This document shows positions 23,460 through 34,810 of a DNA stretch of 64,000 bases, piece by piece. This stretch comes from Temnothorax longispinosus (taxonomy: Eukaryota > Arthropoda > Insecta > Hymenoptera > Formicidae), in assembly GCF_030848805.1 (NCBI RefSeq), contig NC_092364.1:8267770-8331769 (forward strand), in the 5' to 3' direction. Position 1 is the first letter of the stretch; every line of letters begins with the position of its first letter. The position numbers were made by a program, and so were the translations under genes. The notes under the pieces were generated by a model. That model searched no databases and was not told the origin of the DNA. It saw only the letters and a program-made list of their open reading frames with translations.

Positions 23460-24830
23460 ATACTTTCATCATTTCAGTATAGAGAATTTATAAAGCTAAA
23501 AATTATTATTATCTATTTTTGCATCGATTGATAAAATTAATTTCTATATCTTTTGTTTTCTCGTTAATTTCTCGAATTTATTACGCAAATAATCAATGCA
23601 AGATCTGAAGAAAAACGTAATTTTGCTCGCGTATATGTTGCGGCATTAAAAGTGCGTCCAGAAGTCCCGACAAAGCGCGCTTTCATCCCCGGCTTTTATC
23701 GAAACCCCCCACAAGCACCCGACGCGTTCGAGGGTAGCTCTCTCGTAGGGCAATGCCGAAGCTACGAGGGTATAGGTGAGTTGAAATAGCCATGAAAACG
23801 CTATGACGCGACGCTATACGGTAATAAATAATGTCGCGCTCGACAATAATTCGCCCTAGAAAATGCTTGTCGCTTCAATGGCCGGCATCCTTGCGCCACA
23901 GCTTTTAGAAACAGGTGCGCGATTTTCCAGCGGTTAACCGGCGATCCTGGACCGCGGCATTGTGCTTTAATAGCGGAAGTTACCCGCGCGCCAAATCGAT
24001 ACTTACCCCCAATCTCGCGACGGCCGCGCTGCCGTGGTAAACAATCGAGTCGGAAGTGACGAGAGGGAAGGAACGAGTGGAAGTAACGACGCAATGGGGC
24101 CAATGAAAGCCACGTGAAAGGAGAAGCACTCTCGCCATTTTCCACCGTCGCAGAATACCAAAAGACGATACTTGCTTCTCTGTCGCCCGTGGTTTCCCCA
24201 ATCTCTTCTTTTATCTCAAATATTTTCCATTATTTTCCCATGCATGCCGAGTTGAAAAGCGATATAATAAACATTACTGTAAAGATATATATTTTTAGAA
24301 TGTTAAGTCGTTAAGTTTAAACTTTTTATTTCTTATTGCTGGCAATGAGAGACAGAAGAAAAAATATTCAACGTTATTTGATTGACATTTTTGTAGTCGT
24401 TATCGAAAACGTTCTATAAATTCGAGAAGTACGTGTAAGTCCAATTGACACTCTAAAATATAATTAAACAGAAGCAAGGCAATGTAACACAGAGTAAAAA
24501 TCTATATAATTAAGATTTATTGTGATTTTGTGCGATTGAATACTTTTTAGGTAAAACTTATTGTTTAAAGGGGAAAACTAGTGTGAACGTCTGAAAACAT
24601 GGGGTAATTTGGGGAATTTTTTGCAACCAAATGAAAAACGATATAGAAGTACGGTTTTAGGCCTTTAATATGTATAGTTTAAGGTACACAATAATTGTAT
24701 TAAGATATGATTTTGTTAGAAAATGGCGGTACTGCAGCTCCGAACGTCAGACCGGACGGGCCTCTGCGGCTTGCAGCAGAAATGTCGTACACTTTTGCTA
24801 AGGACAAAAAGTAAAATTTTTTCATAATTT
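23460..24830. other. no gene recognised; GC-rich patch at 23640-24200
   Basis: Between about 23640 and 24200 the sequence is GC-rich. Two overlapping minus-strand frames (23801-24145, 23980-24201) have no recognisable domains. The remainder is AT-rich. Confidence 0.5.
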
Positions 24831-25015
24831 ACATTAAATTTGCTAGAGAAGTACACACGTATATGTTAAAATATTGATTTGTATAAAAATGGCAAGCATG
24901 TAAAGTCAAACTTGCGTTTTTATCCGAAAAAACTGACAAGTGAAAACTATTTTTATAAAAAAAAGTAGTTAACCGATCGCAAAAATCGTGTGTACTTCTC
25001 TAGTAAATTTAATGT
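24831..25015. repeat. inverted repeat just before the gap
   Basis: ACATTAAATTTGCTAGAGAA (24830) is the inverse of TTCTCTAGTAAATTTAATGT (to 25015), about 29 bases per arm, and the pair includes GTACACACG/CGTGTGTAC. It may be an internal part of the P-like element or a separate small element. Confidence 0.55.
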
Positions 25016-25029
25016 AAGTAGTAAGTGGA

Positions 25030-25529
25030 NNNNNNNNNNNNNNNNNNNNNNNNNNNNNNNNNNNNNNNNNNNNNNNNNNNNNNNNNNNNNNNNNNNNNNN
25101 NNNNNNNNNNNNNNNNNNNNNNNNNNNNNNNNNNNNNNNNNNNNNNNNNNNNNNNNNNNNNNNNNNNNNNNNNNNNNNNNNNNNNNNNNNNNNNNNNNNN
25201 NNNNNNNNNNNNNNNNNNNNNNNNNNNNNNNNNNNNNNNNNNNNNNNNNNNNNNNNNNNNNNNNNNNNNNNNNNNNNNNNNNNNNNNNNNNNNNNNNNNN
25301 NNNNNNNNNNNNNNNNNNNNNNNNNNNNNNNNNNNNNNNNNNNNNNNNNNNNNNNNNNNNNNNNNNNNNNNNNNNNNNNNNNNNNNNNNNNNNNNNNNNN
25401 NNNNNNNNNNNNNNNNNNNNNNNNNNNNNNNNNNNNNNNNNNNNNNNNNNNNNNNNNNNNNNNNNNNNNNNNNNNNNNNNNNNNNNNNNNNNNNNNNNNN
25501 NNNNNNNNNNNNNNNNNNNNNNNNNNNNN
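25030..25529. other. assembly gap, 500 N
   Basis: Exactly 500 N. That round length suggests a placeholder, so the true size is unknown. The gap removes the 5' part of the transposase pseudogene that follows. All-X reading frames across it are meaningless. Confidence 0.99.
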
Positions 25530-27013
25530 ACAATTAGTTTTTTAATAGCAGGTTTAGCAAGCCGATGGAAGCAGATAGTCGCATACTATTTTACAAATAA
25601 GAAAACATGCGGAAGAACATATAAACCATTTATCATAGAAATTATTAAAAAATGCGAAGAAATAGGTTTACGAGTCCATTCTGTAACATCCGATATGGGC
25701 GCGTCGAATCAAAGTATGTGGAATTCATTTAATATTTCAGTGAATAGATACTCCACTGTGAGTAATTCATGTATACATCCTTGCGATAAAAATAGAAAAT
25801 TATGGTTTTTTGGCGATACTCCACATGCCTTTAAAATATTAAAAGTGGTCTTTTTACAAATGAAGTTTTGGAAATTCCTGATATTTTTGTTGAAAAGTAC
25901 AATTTGCCAAGTAATACTGTTAAAGCCTCACATTTCAAAGAATTACTTTCTGCCCAAGAAAATTTAGAATTTCAACTTGCTCCAAAACTTACACCAGAAC
26001 ATTTAGATACAAAAAAACATTTCTTAAAAATGCGAGTCAGTAGTGCTACTAGTGTTTTAAATGATGAAACAAGCTCTGGTTTAAAATTGTTGGCCGAAAT
26101 GCATTCTAAAGAGGAATATTACACTACTGCATGGTTTGTAGACTTTATTGTTCGTTGGTTCAGAATAATGACTGCACGTCATCCAGCGTTTGGATTAGGA
26201 AAAAAGAATATGGAATGTTACGAAAATGCAATAATACATCTAAAAGATATCATACAGTTTTTTTCCTCAGTAAACGTCGGTACAAAGAATCAATGGAAAC
26301 CGTTTCAAACATCCGTTGTGATATCTACTACATCATTTCTTGAAGTGTCGGAATACTTATTAAATGAAAGGAATTTTCAGTTTGTTCTTGGGTCCAGATT
26401 TACTCAAGATTGCTTAGAAAATGTATTTAGTGTAGTTAGAACTAAAAACGAATGTCCAAATTGTTTACAATTTACAAATAATATAAAACTTATTTGTGTT
26501 TCCCAATATATGACAAATGTTTCTTCTGGAAATTATGACGAAGATGATAGAACATTTTTATCAGAATTTTTAGACATTTTACAAAATATAAAAAATAATA
26601 GAGACGAACAAAAGAACAGTACAATTCAAGATCGAACATTAAATATAAATATACCGCACAAAAACATTGAGCTAAACAATATTGAATTAAATGGATTATA
26701 TTATATAGCTGGATATATAGTGGGTAATATTAGTAAAAACCAAAAAACGTGTTATGATTGTCTAAAATATACAGGTTCTAAAACGCCAAAAATATTTCAT
26801 TATTCAATGCTAATTCGTATAAAAAAGAAAAGTAAAAAAGATACTTTATTTTTTGTTAATACTACAACATTTAATTATTTCCTATCTATGGAAAAAATAT
26901 TTCGGGCTTACTATAAGACAATCTGTTCTTCACATGCAAAATTAAATGTGAAACAATTCTTTGTTTCAAAATTTGAAGAGATTCCTTATTCTGTTCCGAA
27001 TTGTCATAATTAA
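25530..27013 (+). pseudogene. P-element / THAP9-type transposase, 5' part in the gap, frameshifted
   Basis: The first frame (25530 to about 25842) reads SFLIAGLASRWKQIVAYYFT, then CEEIGLRVHSVTSDMGASNQ and GDTPHAFKILK. This matches the RNase-H-like catalytic part of P-element transposases (the SDMGASN box with its Asp) running into the GTP-binding insertion region (D-x-x-H-x-F-K). One base appears to be missing in the A run at about 25841-25844. From there the next frame continues to 27013 with ARHPAFGL, then GSRFTQDCLENVFSVVR, the late conserved box holding the last catalytic acid, then YYIAGYIVGNI and a C-x-x-C. Beyond the stop, L-E-L-H-P-R-I-R-I-Q-R-R-R continues in another frame at 27054-27118. 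The N-terminal THAP zinc finger is expected in the gap. Family assignment is from established P/THAP9 motifs. Probably inactive, but both breaks lie in A runs. Confidence 0.85.
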
Positions 27014-27119
27014 AAAAAAAAAATTATTAATAGATATACTACGTTTAGATTAGAATTGCATCCCAGAATAAGAATTCAAAGAAGAAGAATATTAGAAGTA
27101 GTAAAACATGGCTATGCAT

Positions 27120-28060
27120 TCGAACGTGCAATAATATATATTAATTTATATATTAATTGTGTTATTTCAAACAGTTTATTTTGCTTCGTTTTTATTAATG
27201 TGGAAATATATTGTATTAATGTATTGTATTGTGTCTGTTTAAAACAAATATATGTTTTGTTCTTTATTTCTTTATTCTTTATTTGATTGTTTTCAAAGTA
27301 TTTATTGCTGCGAGTTTGAAACATCGCGCGGCTATTGCTTCTGACCCTCGAATGGCGGCGTATCCGGCGTGTTTGCTCATCCCTTACTAGAGGGTCCCTA
27401 CCGCTCCCTTGCGGAGGGCTCCACTACCGTTAAGTCGACACAAGCATCGTTCTATCTTTCTTTTTTGGTAATGAGTAACAAAGATAAAACGATACTTGTG
27501 TCGACTTGTGTCGCTTGCTGGAAAGCTCTAGTGTGCCTTGCAAAGTACATGCGTGGACTTTCCACGCGTAAAAAGTTGTAAATCCATGTGGCAACTCGTC
27601 TCGCGTGAAAAGTGTATGCGTGGAGGCAGTAAGTTTCGCCCCCTTATAGGGGACTCCACCTCTAAAAAAACTAACCTAACCCATTACCCAACCCAATTGT
27701 TGTGTGAATGGAAAATATATGCGTAAATACAATAGATTCACTCTTTCCTACCTACAACAAAATTAATAAAAGATTTATTACTTTTACCAAAAAGTTTTGG
27801 TTACAATTACCGATACATTTGCTATAATTTATCACATTTACCACCGTAACTTGAAAATTATGCATAAAATCGGTAATTACATATAATTATATTATCAAAT
27901 TTATCACTTTTACAGTAATAAATATATCATATAGAATCGATTTTAGTCGATAAGTGCTATCATAAAACAAATTTTTTTTCATTCCTTTCCCGCAGGTGGG
28001 CCACGATAGATTTTATTCGTGCACCACAATCGCAAACAAGCTGATAATGGTAAAAGTTAG
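27120..28060. other. no gene; AT-rich, with short hairpin at 27432-27507
   Basis: AAGTCGACACAAGCATCGTT at 27432 is mirrored by AACGATACTTGTGTCGACTT ending at 27507, a 76-bp hairpin. The left half recurs at about 34440-34485 with the neighbouring GGAGCTTTCCAGCAAGCGAC block inverted, so it is a dispersed family. Direct and inverted GGACTCCACC/GGGCTCCACTACC words lie either side (27410-27660). Nothing coding is recognisable. Confidence 0.55.
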
Positions 28061-29417
28061 GGTAAACTGAAGGAGAGCTCCCTCCTCACCGTTTCGATGA
28101 AATTAGGCTTAATCGATTCGTTTTTTTTTTTTTTTTTGCACAAACGGAATGATCTGGCAGAAAAAAGCCCCGCTCGGCCCCCGCGACGCGAGATATTACT
28201 GTTAAAGTTGACGACTAATCAGGTTATGAGACCTGTCATACCGAAGCGATGTAGCGACTACGGACATGCTCCGCGACCACATGCGCGCATGTCCCGTGGT
28301 CACGTGATGTACTTGAGCGCTCAACCTCAATGACATATTATATGAAACGTCGTTGTGATATACTTAATAAAAACTTGCCAGTCAGGCCGTTTAACTATAC
28401 CGAAAAATTGTTAAAGCAGAGAATTGTTGTGGTATATGAAAAGTTCATATTTACTGTACTTTTCATGCACCAACTATTCTCTGCTTTAACAAATTATTTC
28501 TGTTACAAAATTAAGCGTTTAAGTTAAACGAACATAAATAATTTGTTAAAGCAGAGAATAGTTGGTATAGTGAAAAGTACACATAAATATTTACTTTTCA
28601 TATATCAACTATTCTCTGCTTTAACACCCCATTATTTATGTTACTGATATTAAGTGTTGAAGTTAACGAATCAGAAATAAAATTGTTAAAGCAGAGAATA
28701 GTTGGTATATGAAAAGTTCATATTTACAGGTACTTTTCATATACCAACTATTCTCTGCTTTAACAAATTATTCTGTTTACAAATATTAAGCGTTTAAGTT
28801 AACGAAACATAAATAATTTGTTAAAGCAGAGAATAGTTGGGTATATGAAAAGTACACATAAATCATTTACTTTTCATATATCAACTATTCTCTGCTTTTA
28901 ACAAATTATTTATGTTACAGATATTAAGTTTGAAGTTAACGAAACAGAAATAAAATTGTTAAAGCAGAAATAGTTGGTATATGAAAAGTTCATATTTACA
29001 TGTATTTTTCATATACCAACTATTCTCTGCTTTAACAAATTATTTCTGTTACAGTTATTAAGCGTTTAAGTTAACAAAACATAAATAATTTGTTTAAAGC
29101 AGAGAATAGTTGGTATGTGAAAAGTACACATAAATATGTACTTACCAAACAGACAGTTGTCCACGTGACCTTCTTTGCATGCGCGTGCGGCTACGGAGCA
29201 TGCGCATGTGGCCGCAGGGCATGTTCGTGGTCGCTACATCGCGTCGGTATGACAGGTCTCATAACCTGATAGTCGTCACTTTAACCGTTAATATCTCGCT
29301 TCGCGGGGCCGAGCGGGGCTTTTTTCTGTCGATTCATTCGTTTTGTGCAAAAAACGAATCGATTAAGCCTAATTCATCCGAAAATCGGTGAGGAGGGAGC
29401 TCTCCTTCAGTTTTACC
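28061..29417. mobile_element. 1357-bp foldback element with a core of tandem hairpins
   Basis: Outer arms: GGTAAACTGAAGGAGAGCTC on the left is mirrored by GAGCTCTCCTTCAGTTTTACC-type sequence ending at 29417. The match continues through CTCCTCACCG, AGGCTTAATCGATTCG and CATGCGCATG-like words for about 280 bases per arm. The centre (28400-29130) is a tandem array of palindromic units. Diverged partial copies of the arm lie at about 29440-29690 and 35090-35260, so the family is repeated. No protein is encoded. Confidence 0.8.
28400..29130. repeat. tandem array of self-complementary units
   Basis: Units of about 125 bases each read TTGTTAAAGCAGAGAATAGT ... GAAAAGT, a short spacer, then ACTTTTC ... 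ACTATTCTCTGCTTTAACAA. Every unit is therefore itself a hairpin. At least five repeats are seen with single-base indels, alternating two linker types (GTTACAGATATTAAG or TTACAAATATTAAGCG). Confidence 0.85.
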
Positions 29418-29820
29418 AGAATATACAGTTTAGGGGCCTCACCTCCAATATCGATGAAATTATGCTGAATCGACGCGTTTTTGCACGAAACAAAAGAATC
29501 TAACAGAAAAAAGCGTCGCTCTGCTCCGCGAAGTGGAGATATTAATCGTTAAAGTTGACGACTATATATTCAGGTTATGAAACTTGTCATACTGACGAGA
29601 TGTAGCGACTACTGGACTTGGATTACTAGCGACAGTAGCGACATGCGCATGCTCCGTGGCCACATGTGCATGTAAAGTGCGCGAATTAATTCCCAAAAAG
29701 GATAGAACGACGTCACAAGTGAAAATTATCTGAGTTTTGATGTAAATGGAAAGCACCTAATATGTTACATCAATCCTCCCTGCGAGAAATAATCAGTCAT
29801 ATCTCTCATCCAATCACTGT

Positions 29821-30004
29821 TACTACTACTACGTTTACGTGAGCGTTACTTCTGTAGTAACTTACGATAATTCCTTCGCGTAAACGGGATTTTTCTTCGC
29901 GTAAACGGGATTTTGTAGTAACTTACGATAATTTACTCCGCGTAAACGAGTGAATTATAGTAAGTTACTACAGAAGTAACGCTCGCGTAAACGTACGTGT
30001 AGTA
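29821..30004. mobile_element. hairpin element with GCGTAAACG motifs
   Basis: TACTACTACTACGTTTACGT at the left is mirrored by ACGTAC/GTGTAGTA at the right, and GAGCGTTACTTCTGTAGTAA is mirrored by TTACTACAGAAGTAACGCTC. The centre has three copies of a CGCGTAAACG motif. A partial copy is at about 36283-36362. Confidence 0.7.
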
Positions 30005-30578
30005 TGTGTCACTGAAGCTACCCTGGTAACCATTCCATTGCAATTCTGCTGTAAACTGCACGAAAAGTCGTGCACTAACTTTCGGGCAGATCATGCGTTT
30101 TTTATTTCCAACTTTGACTATTTTTCTGTTGGCAGAAACTTGCTCTCGTCGTAGTGCAACAGAATTGTGGAAGATATGTGTATGCATTTACATATAGCAG
30201 AATAGTGCAAGAAATGCGGCAGATGCTTGCGCAAATCGCAGTGCAACATAATCGCGCCAGATTTGTAGCAGCGCCTACTGCTACCCATACAGCACAAAAT
30301 ATTTTTAAAATATTTTTTAGAAAGATTAAAATAATTTACAAGTATTTTTTATATTTATAGCACCGCAGTGGTGTTGGTAAGCCTTGCGTTGTATTGCTGG
30401 CAAAGATTGTCGCGAATGTCATGATTTTGCTTCGCGCTTCGCCGGAGGCCTGCTTATATTAGATCCCAACTGAAATTTACTTGCGAGTTAGTTTTACCAT
30501 TACGCGCCGCCTAGCGGCATCGTTGCAAACTAGCACATACAGCAGAATTCAACAAGAATTACGGCAGATGCTTGCGTA

Positions 30579-30729
30579 AAGGTGAAATTTCATGGGCAGT
30601 GAAAAGCAGCAGCAGATTGTACTGATTGGCTATAAAATAGAGAAGTTCTCCAGTTCCTAGAACTTCTCTATTTTGTAGCCAATCAGTACGATCTGCTGCT
30701 ACTTTTCATTGCCCATGAAATTTCACCTT
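30579..30729. mobile_element. 151-bp hairpin MITE, TA target
   Basis: AAGGTGAAATTTCATGGGCA is mirrored by TGCCCATGAAATTTCACCTT. Nearly the whole element pairs (arms about 70 bases, loop AGTTCC-like near 30652). TA lies on both sides (30577-30578, 30730-30731). Confidence 0.85.
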
Positions 30730-30768
30730 TAGAAGTAGAGCAGCAGAAATACAAATGATTTTGGCAAA

Positions 30769-33000
30769 AATAAAGAAAACAAGGCAAATGAGAGCTCGTT
30801 CGCGACGATGGACGGGCGACAGTAATAAAATATTACAAATTGAATAAAATATATATAATAAAGTAAACGTTTTGGTCCTTGGTTTGCGACCCTCCTCAGT
30901 ACCAGAGAGAAACCTGAGAGAGGCCATCCCGGCGTTTTCCGTCAATTTTTGTGTGCCCGATTTTCCGACGCGCCGCCTGAGAAAGTGCGCCTCAACTACG
31001 TCGTTTTCGCATCGGTAACCGCACATGGTTTGCGTCCGTGCTAATGGTTCGTGTCCGAACTAGCCAGTTAGTGGGGATATGCTGCGGCCGCGACGTCTAT
31101 TAAGCTGACACGCCAATTCAGCACAATCGAATAAATGTTATACAGGGAAATTTAGTGCTCTTTTGTTGCTAATTTGTTGCTCAATTCCCAATTTTGTTGC
31201 TCCAGCCGTTTCGAGAAAAATAGTGGCTGTGCTAACTTATGTTTAAAGTTAGCACAGCCATTCAAAAAAATTGTGTTAAATAAAAAAATAGGACATATTC
31301 TTTTAGTGCTTTTTTGTTGCTAATTTGTTGCTCTATTCCCGATTTTTGTAATTTCTTTTTAAATCCTGGAAACTACCCCCCAAAGCTATTTCTCCTTAAA
31401 AACATACTCTAAAATTGCAAATTAGTCAGATATTAATTAATTATGTTCAAGATTAGTTAATTACGTTTTACCTGATTTTATTGCCAACTATTGCATTAAT
31501 TCCGATTTTGTTGCTCCACCCTTAATGCTTAAAAACCACCCTTAGCTTATCCTACACCAGCACAACGCCTTAAAATTGTAAATTAAACAGATTTCCGAAT
31601 TGATTTGCATTCCCTGATTTTGTTGCTCGCTATTTTTAACAAATCCGATTTTGTTGCTCCACCCTTAATGCTTAAAAACCACCCTTAGCTTATCCTACAC
31701 CAGCACAACGCCTTAAAGTCATAAATTGAGCAGATTTTCCGAATTGATTATGTATCCCTGATTTTGTTGCTTGCTATTTTTAACAATCCGATTTTGTTGC
31801 TCCACCCTTAATGCTTAAAAACCACCCTTAGCTTATCCTACACCAGCACAATACCTTAAAATTGTAAATCTGTTTCAATTTATGACTTTAAGGCGTTGTG
31901 CTGGTGTAGAGTAAGCTAGGGGTGGTTTTTAAGCATTAAGGGTGGAGCAACAAAATCGGATTTGTTAAAAATAGCAAACAACAAAATCAGGGATACATAA
32001 TCAATTCGGAAATCAGCTCAATTTATGACTTTAAGGCGTTGTGCTGGTGTAGGATAAGCTAAGGATGGTTTTTAAGCATTAAGGTGGAGCAACAAAATCG
32101 GATTTGTTAAAAATAGCGAGCAACAAAATCAGGGATGCATAATCAATTCGGAAATCTGTTTAATTTACAATTTTAAGGCGTTGTGCTGGTGTAGGATAAG
32201 CTAAGGGGGTTTTTAAGCATTAAGGGTAGAGCAACAAAATCGGAATTAATGCAAATAGTTGGCAATAAAATCAGTAAAACGTAATTAACTAATCTTGAAC
32301 ATAATTAATTAATATCTGACTAATTTGCAATTTTAGAGTATGTTTTTAAGGAGAAATAGCTTTGGGGGTAGTTTCCAGGATTTAAAAATAAAATTACAAA
32401 ATCGGGAATAAAGCAACAAATTAGCAACAAAAAAGCACTAAAAGAATATGTCCTATTTTTTTATTTAACACAATTTTTTGAATGGCTGGGCTAACTTTAA
32501 ACATAAGTTAGCACAGCCACTATTTTCTCCGAAAACGGCTGGAGCAACAAAATTGGGAATTGAGCAACAAATTAGCAACAAAAGAGCACTAAATTTCGTA
32601 TAATTTTATTCGATTGTGGCTGAATGGCTGTGTCAGTAATAGACGTTCTCGGCCAGTCAGCATAGCCCCAATTAATGGCTAGTTCGGACGTCAACGAACC
32701 ATTAGCACGGTCATACCTTAAAAGTGATCACAAGAGTTACCTGACAGTCAAATTTATAAGATATACGACACCATCTCTCCGCGTAATACAATAAGTATTA
32801 CGCGGCATTTTTTACTACTTGTGACCACTGCATTTCACTCGACCAGCTATATGTACTGAGGATCGAGGGTCCAAATCAAGACCGAAATGTTTACTTTATT
32901 ATATATATTTTATTCAATTTGTAATATTTTATTACTGTCGCCCGTCCATCGTCGCGAACGAGCTCTCATTTGCCTTGTTTTGTTTATTTATCGTTATTGA
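30769..33000. repeat. 2.2-kb palindrome of nested shells
   Basis: The outer shell pairs AACAAGGCAAATGAGAGCTC (30778) with its inverse near 32980. A second shell pairs CCGTGCTAATGGTTCG (31036) with CGAACCATTAGCACGG (to 32709). The third is the element at 31093-32646. All three shells share a centre near 31870. Either symmetrical elements inserted at the centres of older ones, or this is one long foldback. Confidence 0.7.
31093..32646. mobile_element. small non-coding relative of the giant palindromic element
   Basis: It begins ACGTCTATTAAGCTGACAC and ends GTGTCAGTAATAGACGT. The terminal ~500 bases match the ends of 46164-51954: TTTGTTGCTCAATTCCCAAT, GGCTGTGCTAAC, and the unit CTTAATGCTTAAAAACCACC with AGCTTATCCTACACCAGCAC. 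Each arm holds three of those ~150-base units, and the arms meet near 31868. The protease-like exons of the larger element are absent. Confidence 0.85.
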
Positions 33001-33324
33001 GAGCGTTATCGTTATTTTGGTAGAATATACCGTACATCTGATTTATCAATCAAACATTTTTCGAAATTCATAACGCCAAAATGGACCGTACGTATAGCCT
33101 ACATGTCACAGCACGAAGCTATAACAGTTTCACAATCTCCACTTAACTTACAGTAATTATTTCTATAAATATTTATAACATAAATTAAAAACAACTTTAA
33201 TAATATTGATGATAATTATTTACACTTTATTTTAAATTATTTATTATAATCTTTTAGATACTTTTATTTTCCGGACATTATAATATTTACAAAATATTCA
33301 ACGTATATATTTTCAAAATATTTA

Positions 33325-33780
33325 ATCTTTTTTATAAATATTTTATAAATATTTTATAAATATTTTATAAATATTTTATAAATATTTTGTGCTGTCTGGG
33401 AGTTTAGCGCGCTCGGCTGTTCTTTTTCTGACGGGCAGATGCTTACACGCTTTTTTCGCATTTCTGTCACTCGGATCTATACGGCAAAAACAACAATTTA
33501 AGCGACATTATACACTTGTGAAATTTTGCTGCAAATATGTTTCAAGAGTCTAACACACTCGACTGCTCTTTTTCTCACGGGCAGATGATTGCACGTTCTT
33601 TTCACGTTTCTGCCGGTCGAATCTGTACGGCAAAAACAACAATTTAAGCGACATACACTTGTGAAATTTTGCTGCAAATATGTTTCAAGCGTCTAGCACA
33701 CTCGACTGCTCTTTTTCTCACGGGCAGATGCTTGCACGTTCTTTTCACGTTTCTGCCGGTTGGATCTGTACTCAAAAGAT
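33325..33780. repeat. tandem repeats: ATTTTATAA array, then three ~145-bp units
   Basis: At 33330-33390 the 12-base word TTTTATAAATAT is repeated about five times. At 33405-33780 the unit GACTGCTCTTTTTCTCACGG ... CAGATG ... GGCAAAAACAACAATTTAAG ... GCAAATATGTTTCAAG occurs three times with few changes. CAGATGCTTGC words also appear at 30210 and 30565 in the opposite half of the same 4-kb element. Confidence 0.8.
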
Positions 33781-33994
33781 ACTTCCATATTGTGTTTTCA
33801 CATTTCTGCTACATGTTTACTTTTAACAAATAGTATAAAATTTTACAGTAGCTTCTTACAGCAGACTACTGCAATAGTACAGTAAGTACTTGTTCAGTCA
33901 CAGATATTATGCACTTTTGTCGCAATTTTGGACTGTTTTCTTGCGCACTTCTTCGGGACGCATCTGAACTAGCAAACTGGTTACCAGGGTACAC

Positions 33995-34125
33995 CTGGGT
34001 ACGGTCAACGTGACGCTACAAATGCTTCGAAGCATTTGATCGACCAATCGGAAAAAGAATTTTACGAATTAACCAATCAAAAAATGCTTCGAAGCATTTG
34101 TAGCGTCACGTTGACCATAGCCCTA
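33995..34125. mobile_element. ~130-bp hairpin MITE
   Basis: GGTCAACGTGACGCTACAAA is mirrored by TTTGTAGCGTCACGTTGACC, and each arm then holds the self-complementary AAATGCTTCGAAGCATTT. The unpaired centre carries CGACCAATCGG/AACCAATCA words. It abuts the right end of the 4-kb TIR element. Confidence 0.8.
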
Positions 34126-34140
34126 GAGTCCTATATCTAA

Positions 34141-34415
34141 AGCCTTGTGTACACGATGCTAGAAATCGGTCCGAGTTTAAGGCCCGGTTTCACCAACGTT
34201 ATTTAATCTAATCGGTCGATTAAACTCACTCTTCGTCTCTTTCTAGGGGGACAGTTAGAAAGAGACGAAGAGTGAGTTTAATCGACCGATTAGATTAAAT
34301 CACATTGGTGAAACCGGGCCTAAGCCAATCAACTTATAGCTCTTACAGAAAAGTAGCAGTTTCATTGGCTTAAACCGAAACTCGGACACAGTTCTAGCAT
34401 CGTGTATACAAGGCT
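34141..34415. mobile_element. TWA-target MITE (AGCCTTGTGTAC ends), interrupted by another MITE
   Basis: AGCCTTGTGTACACGATGCT is mirrored by AGCATCGTGTATACAAGGCT, with TAA on both sides (34138-34140, 34416-34418). The second shell pairs GTCCGAGTTTAAGCCAAT with its mirror once the inner element is removed. A 3-bp TAA duplication is typical of PIF/Harbinger-type elements. Confidence 0.8.
34181..34320. mobile_element. 140-bp TWA-target MITE nested in the previous one
   Basis: GGCCCGGTTTCACCAACG is mirrored by TTGGTGAAACCGGGCC. TAA flanks both sides (34178-34180, 34321-34323). Removing the insert plus one TAA restores GAGTTTAAGCCAAT, which completes the hairpin of the outer element. Confidence 0.85.
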
Positions 34416-34486
34416 TAAGGAGCTTTCCAGCAAGCGACATAAGTCGACACAAGCATTGTTCTATCTTTCTTTTTTGGCATTGAGTA

Positions 34487-34654
34487 AAGGCCATTGCACG
34501 TAACAAAGTTTTAGTCATAATCGTAAAGCCGTAAGAAAATAGACCAATCACAGTCGATTATTCTTCTTGAGCTCGAAGAATAATCGAGTATGATTGGTCT
34601 ATTTTCTTACGGCCTTACGATTATGACTAAAACTTTGTTATGTGCAATGGCCTT
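34487..34654. mobile_element. 168-bp hairpin MITE, TA target
   Basis: AAGGCCATTGCAC is mirrored by GTGCAATGGCCTT and the pairing runs inward through AACAAAGTTTTAGTCATAAT and AAAATAGACCAATCA. TA lies on both sides. The two short mirror-image frames here that begin M-I-G-L-F-S-Y-G are by-products of the hairpin. Confidence 0.8.
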
Positions 34655-34810
34655 TACTTATTTGATGTGGCCAACTTTTCAATACTTGATCGCAATGCTG
34701 GTTCATTGGTTGAGGTATTACTGGTTTGTATGGAAGAAAATTCTGTCGTGTTCGGAATATTTATTGGAGCACTCCAAAATTTATAGTTGCAGATGTATGT
34801 GCTCTTTACA

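Larger units (their letters stand above)
30021..33989. mobile_element. ~4-kb TIR element with CCCTGG ends, TA target; host of nested elements
   Basis: CCCTGGTAACCA begins at 30021 and TGGTTACCAGGG ends at 33989, with TA flanking both (30019-30020, 33990-33991). The end sequence matches the CCCTGGC ends of 52116-53824. The two elements also share internal words: GGAGG(C/T)CTGCTTATAT at 30450/53308 and CGCCGCCTAGCGGCA at 30507/53358. Nested inside are a 151-bp MITE (30579-30729), a 2.2-kb palindrome (30769-33000) and a ~145-bp tandem repeat (33405-33780). No gene of its own is recognisable. Confidence 0.6.

Noticed and set aside
25009..25537. Long frames made of X
   Set aside because: They translate the 500-N gap.
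28400..29130. CRISPR-like regular repeats
   Set aside because: Units are internally palindromic along their whole length, without unique spacers or cas genes, in an animal genome.
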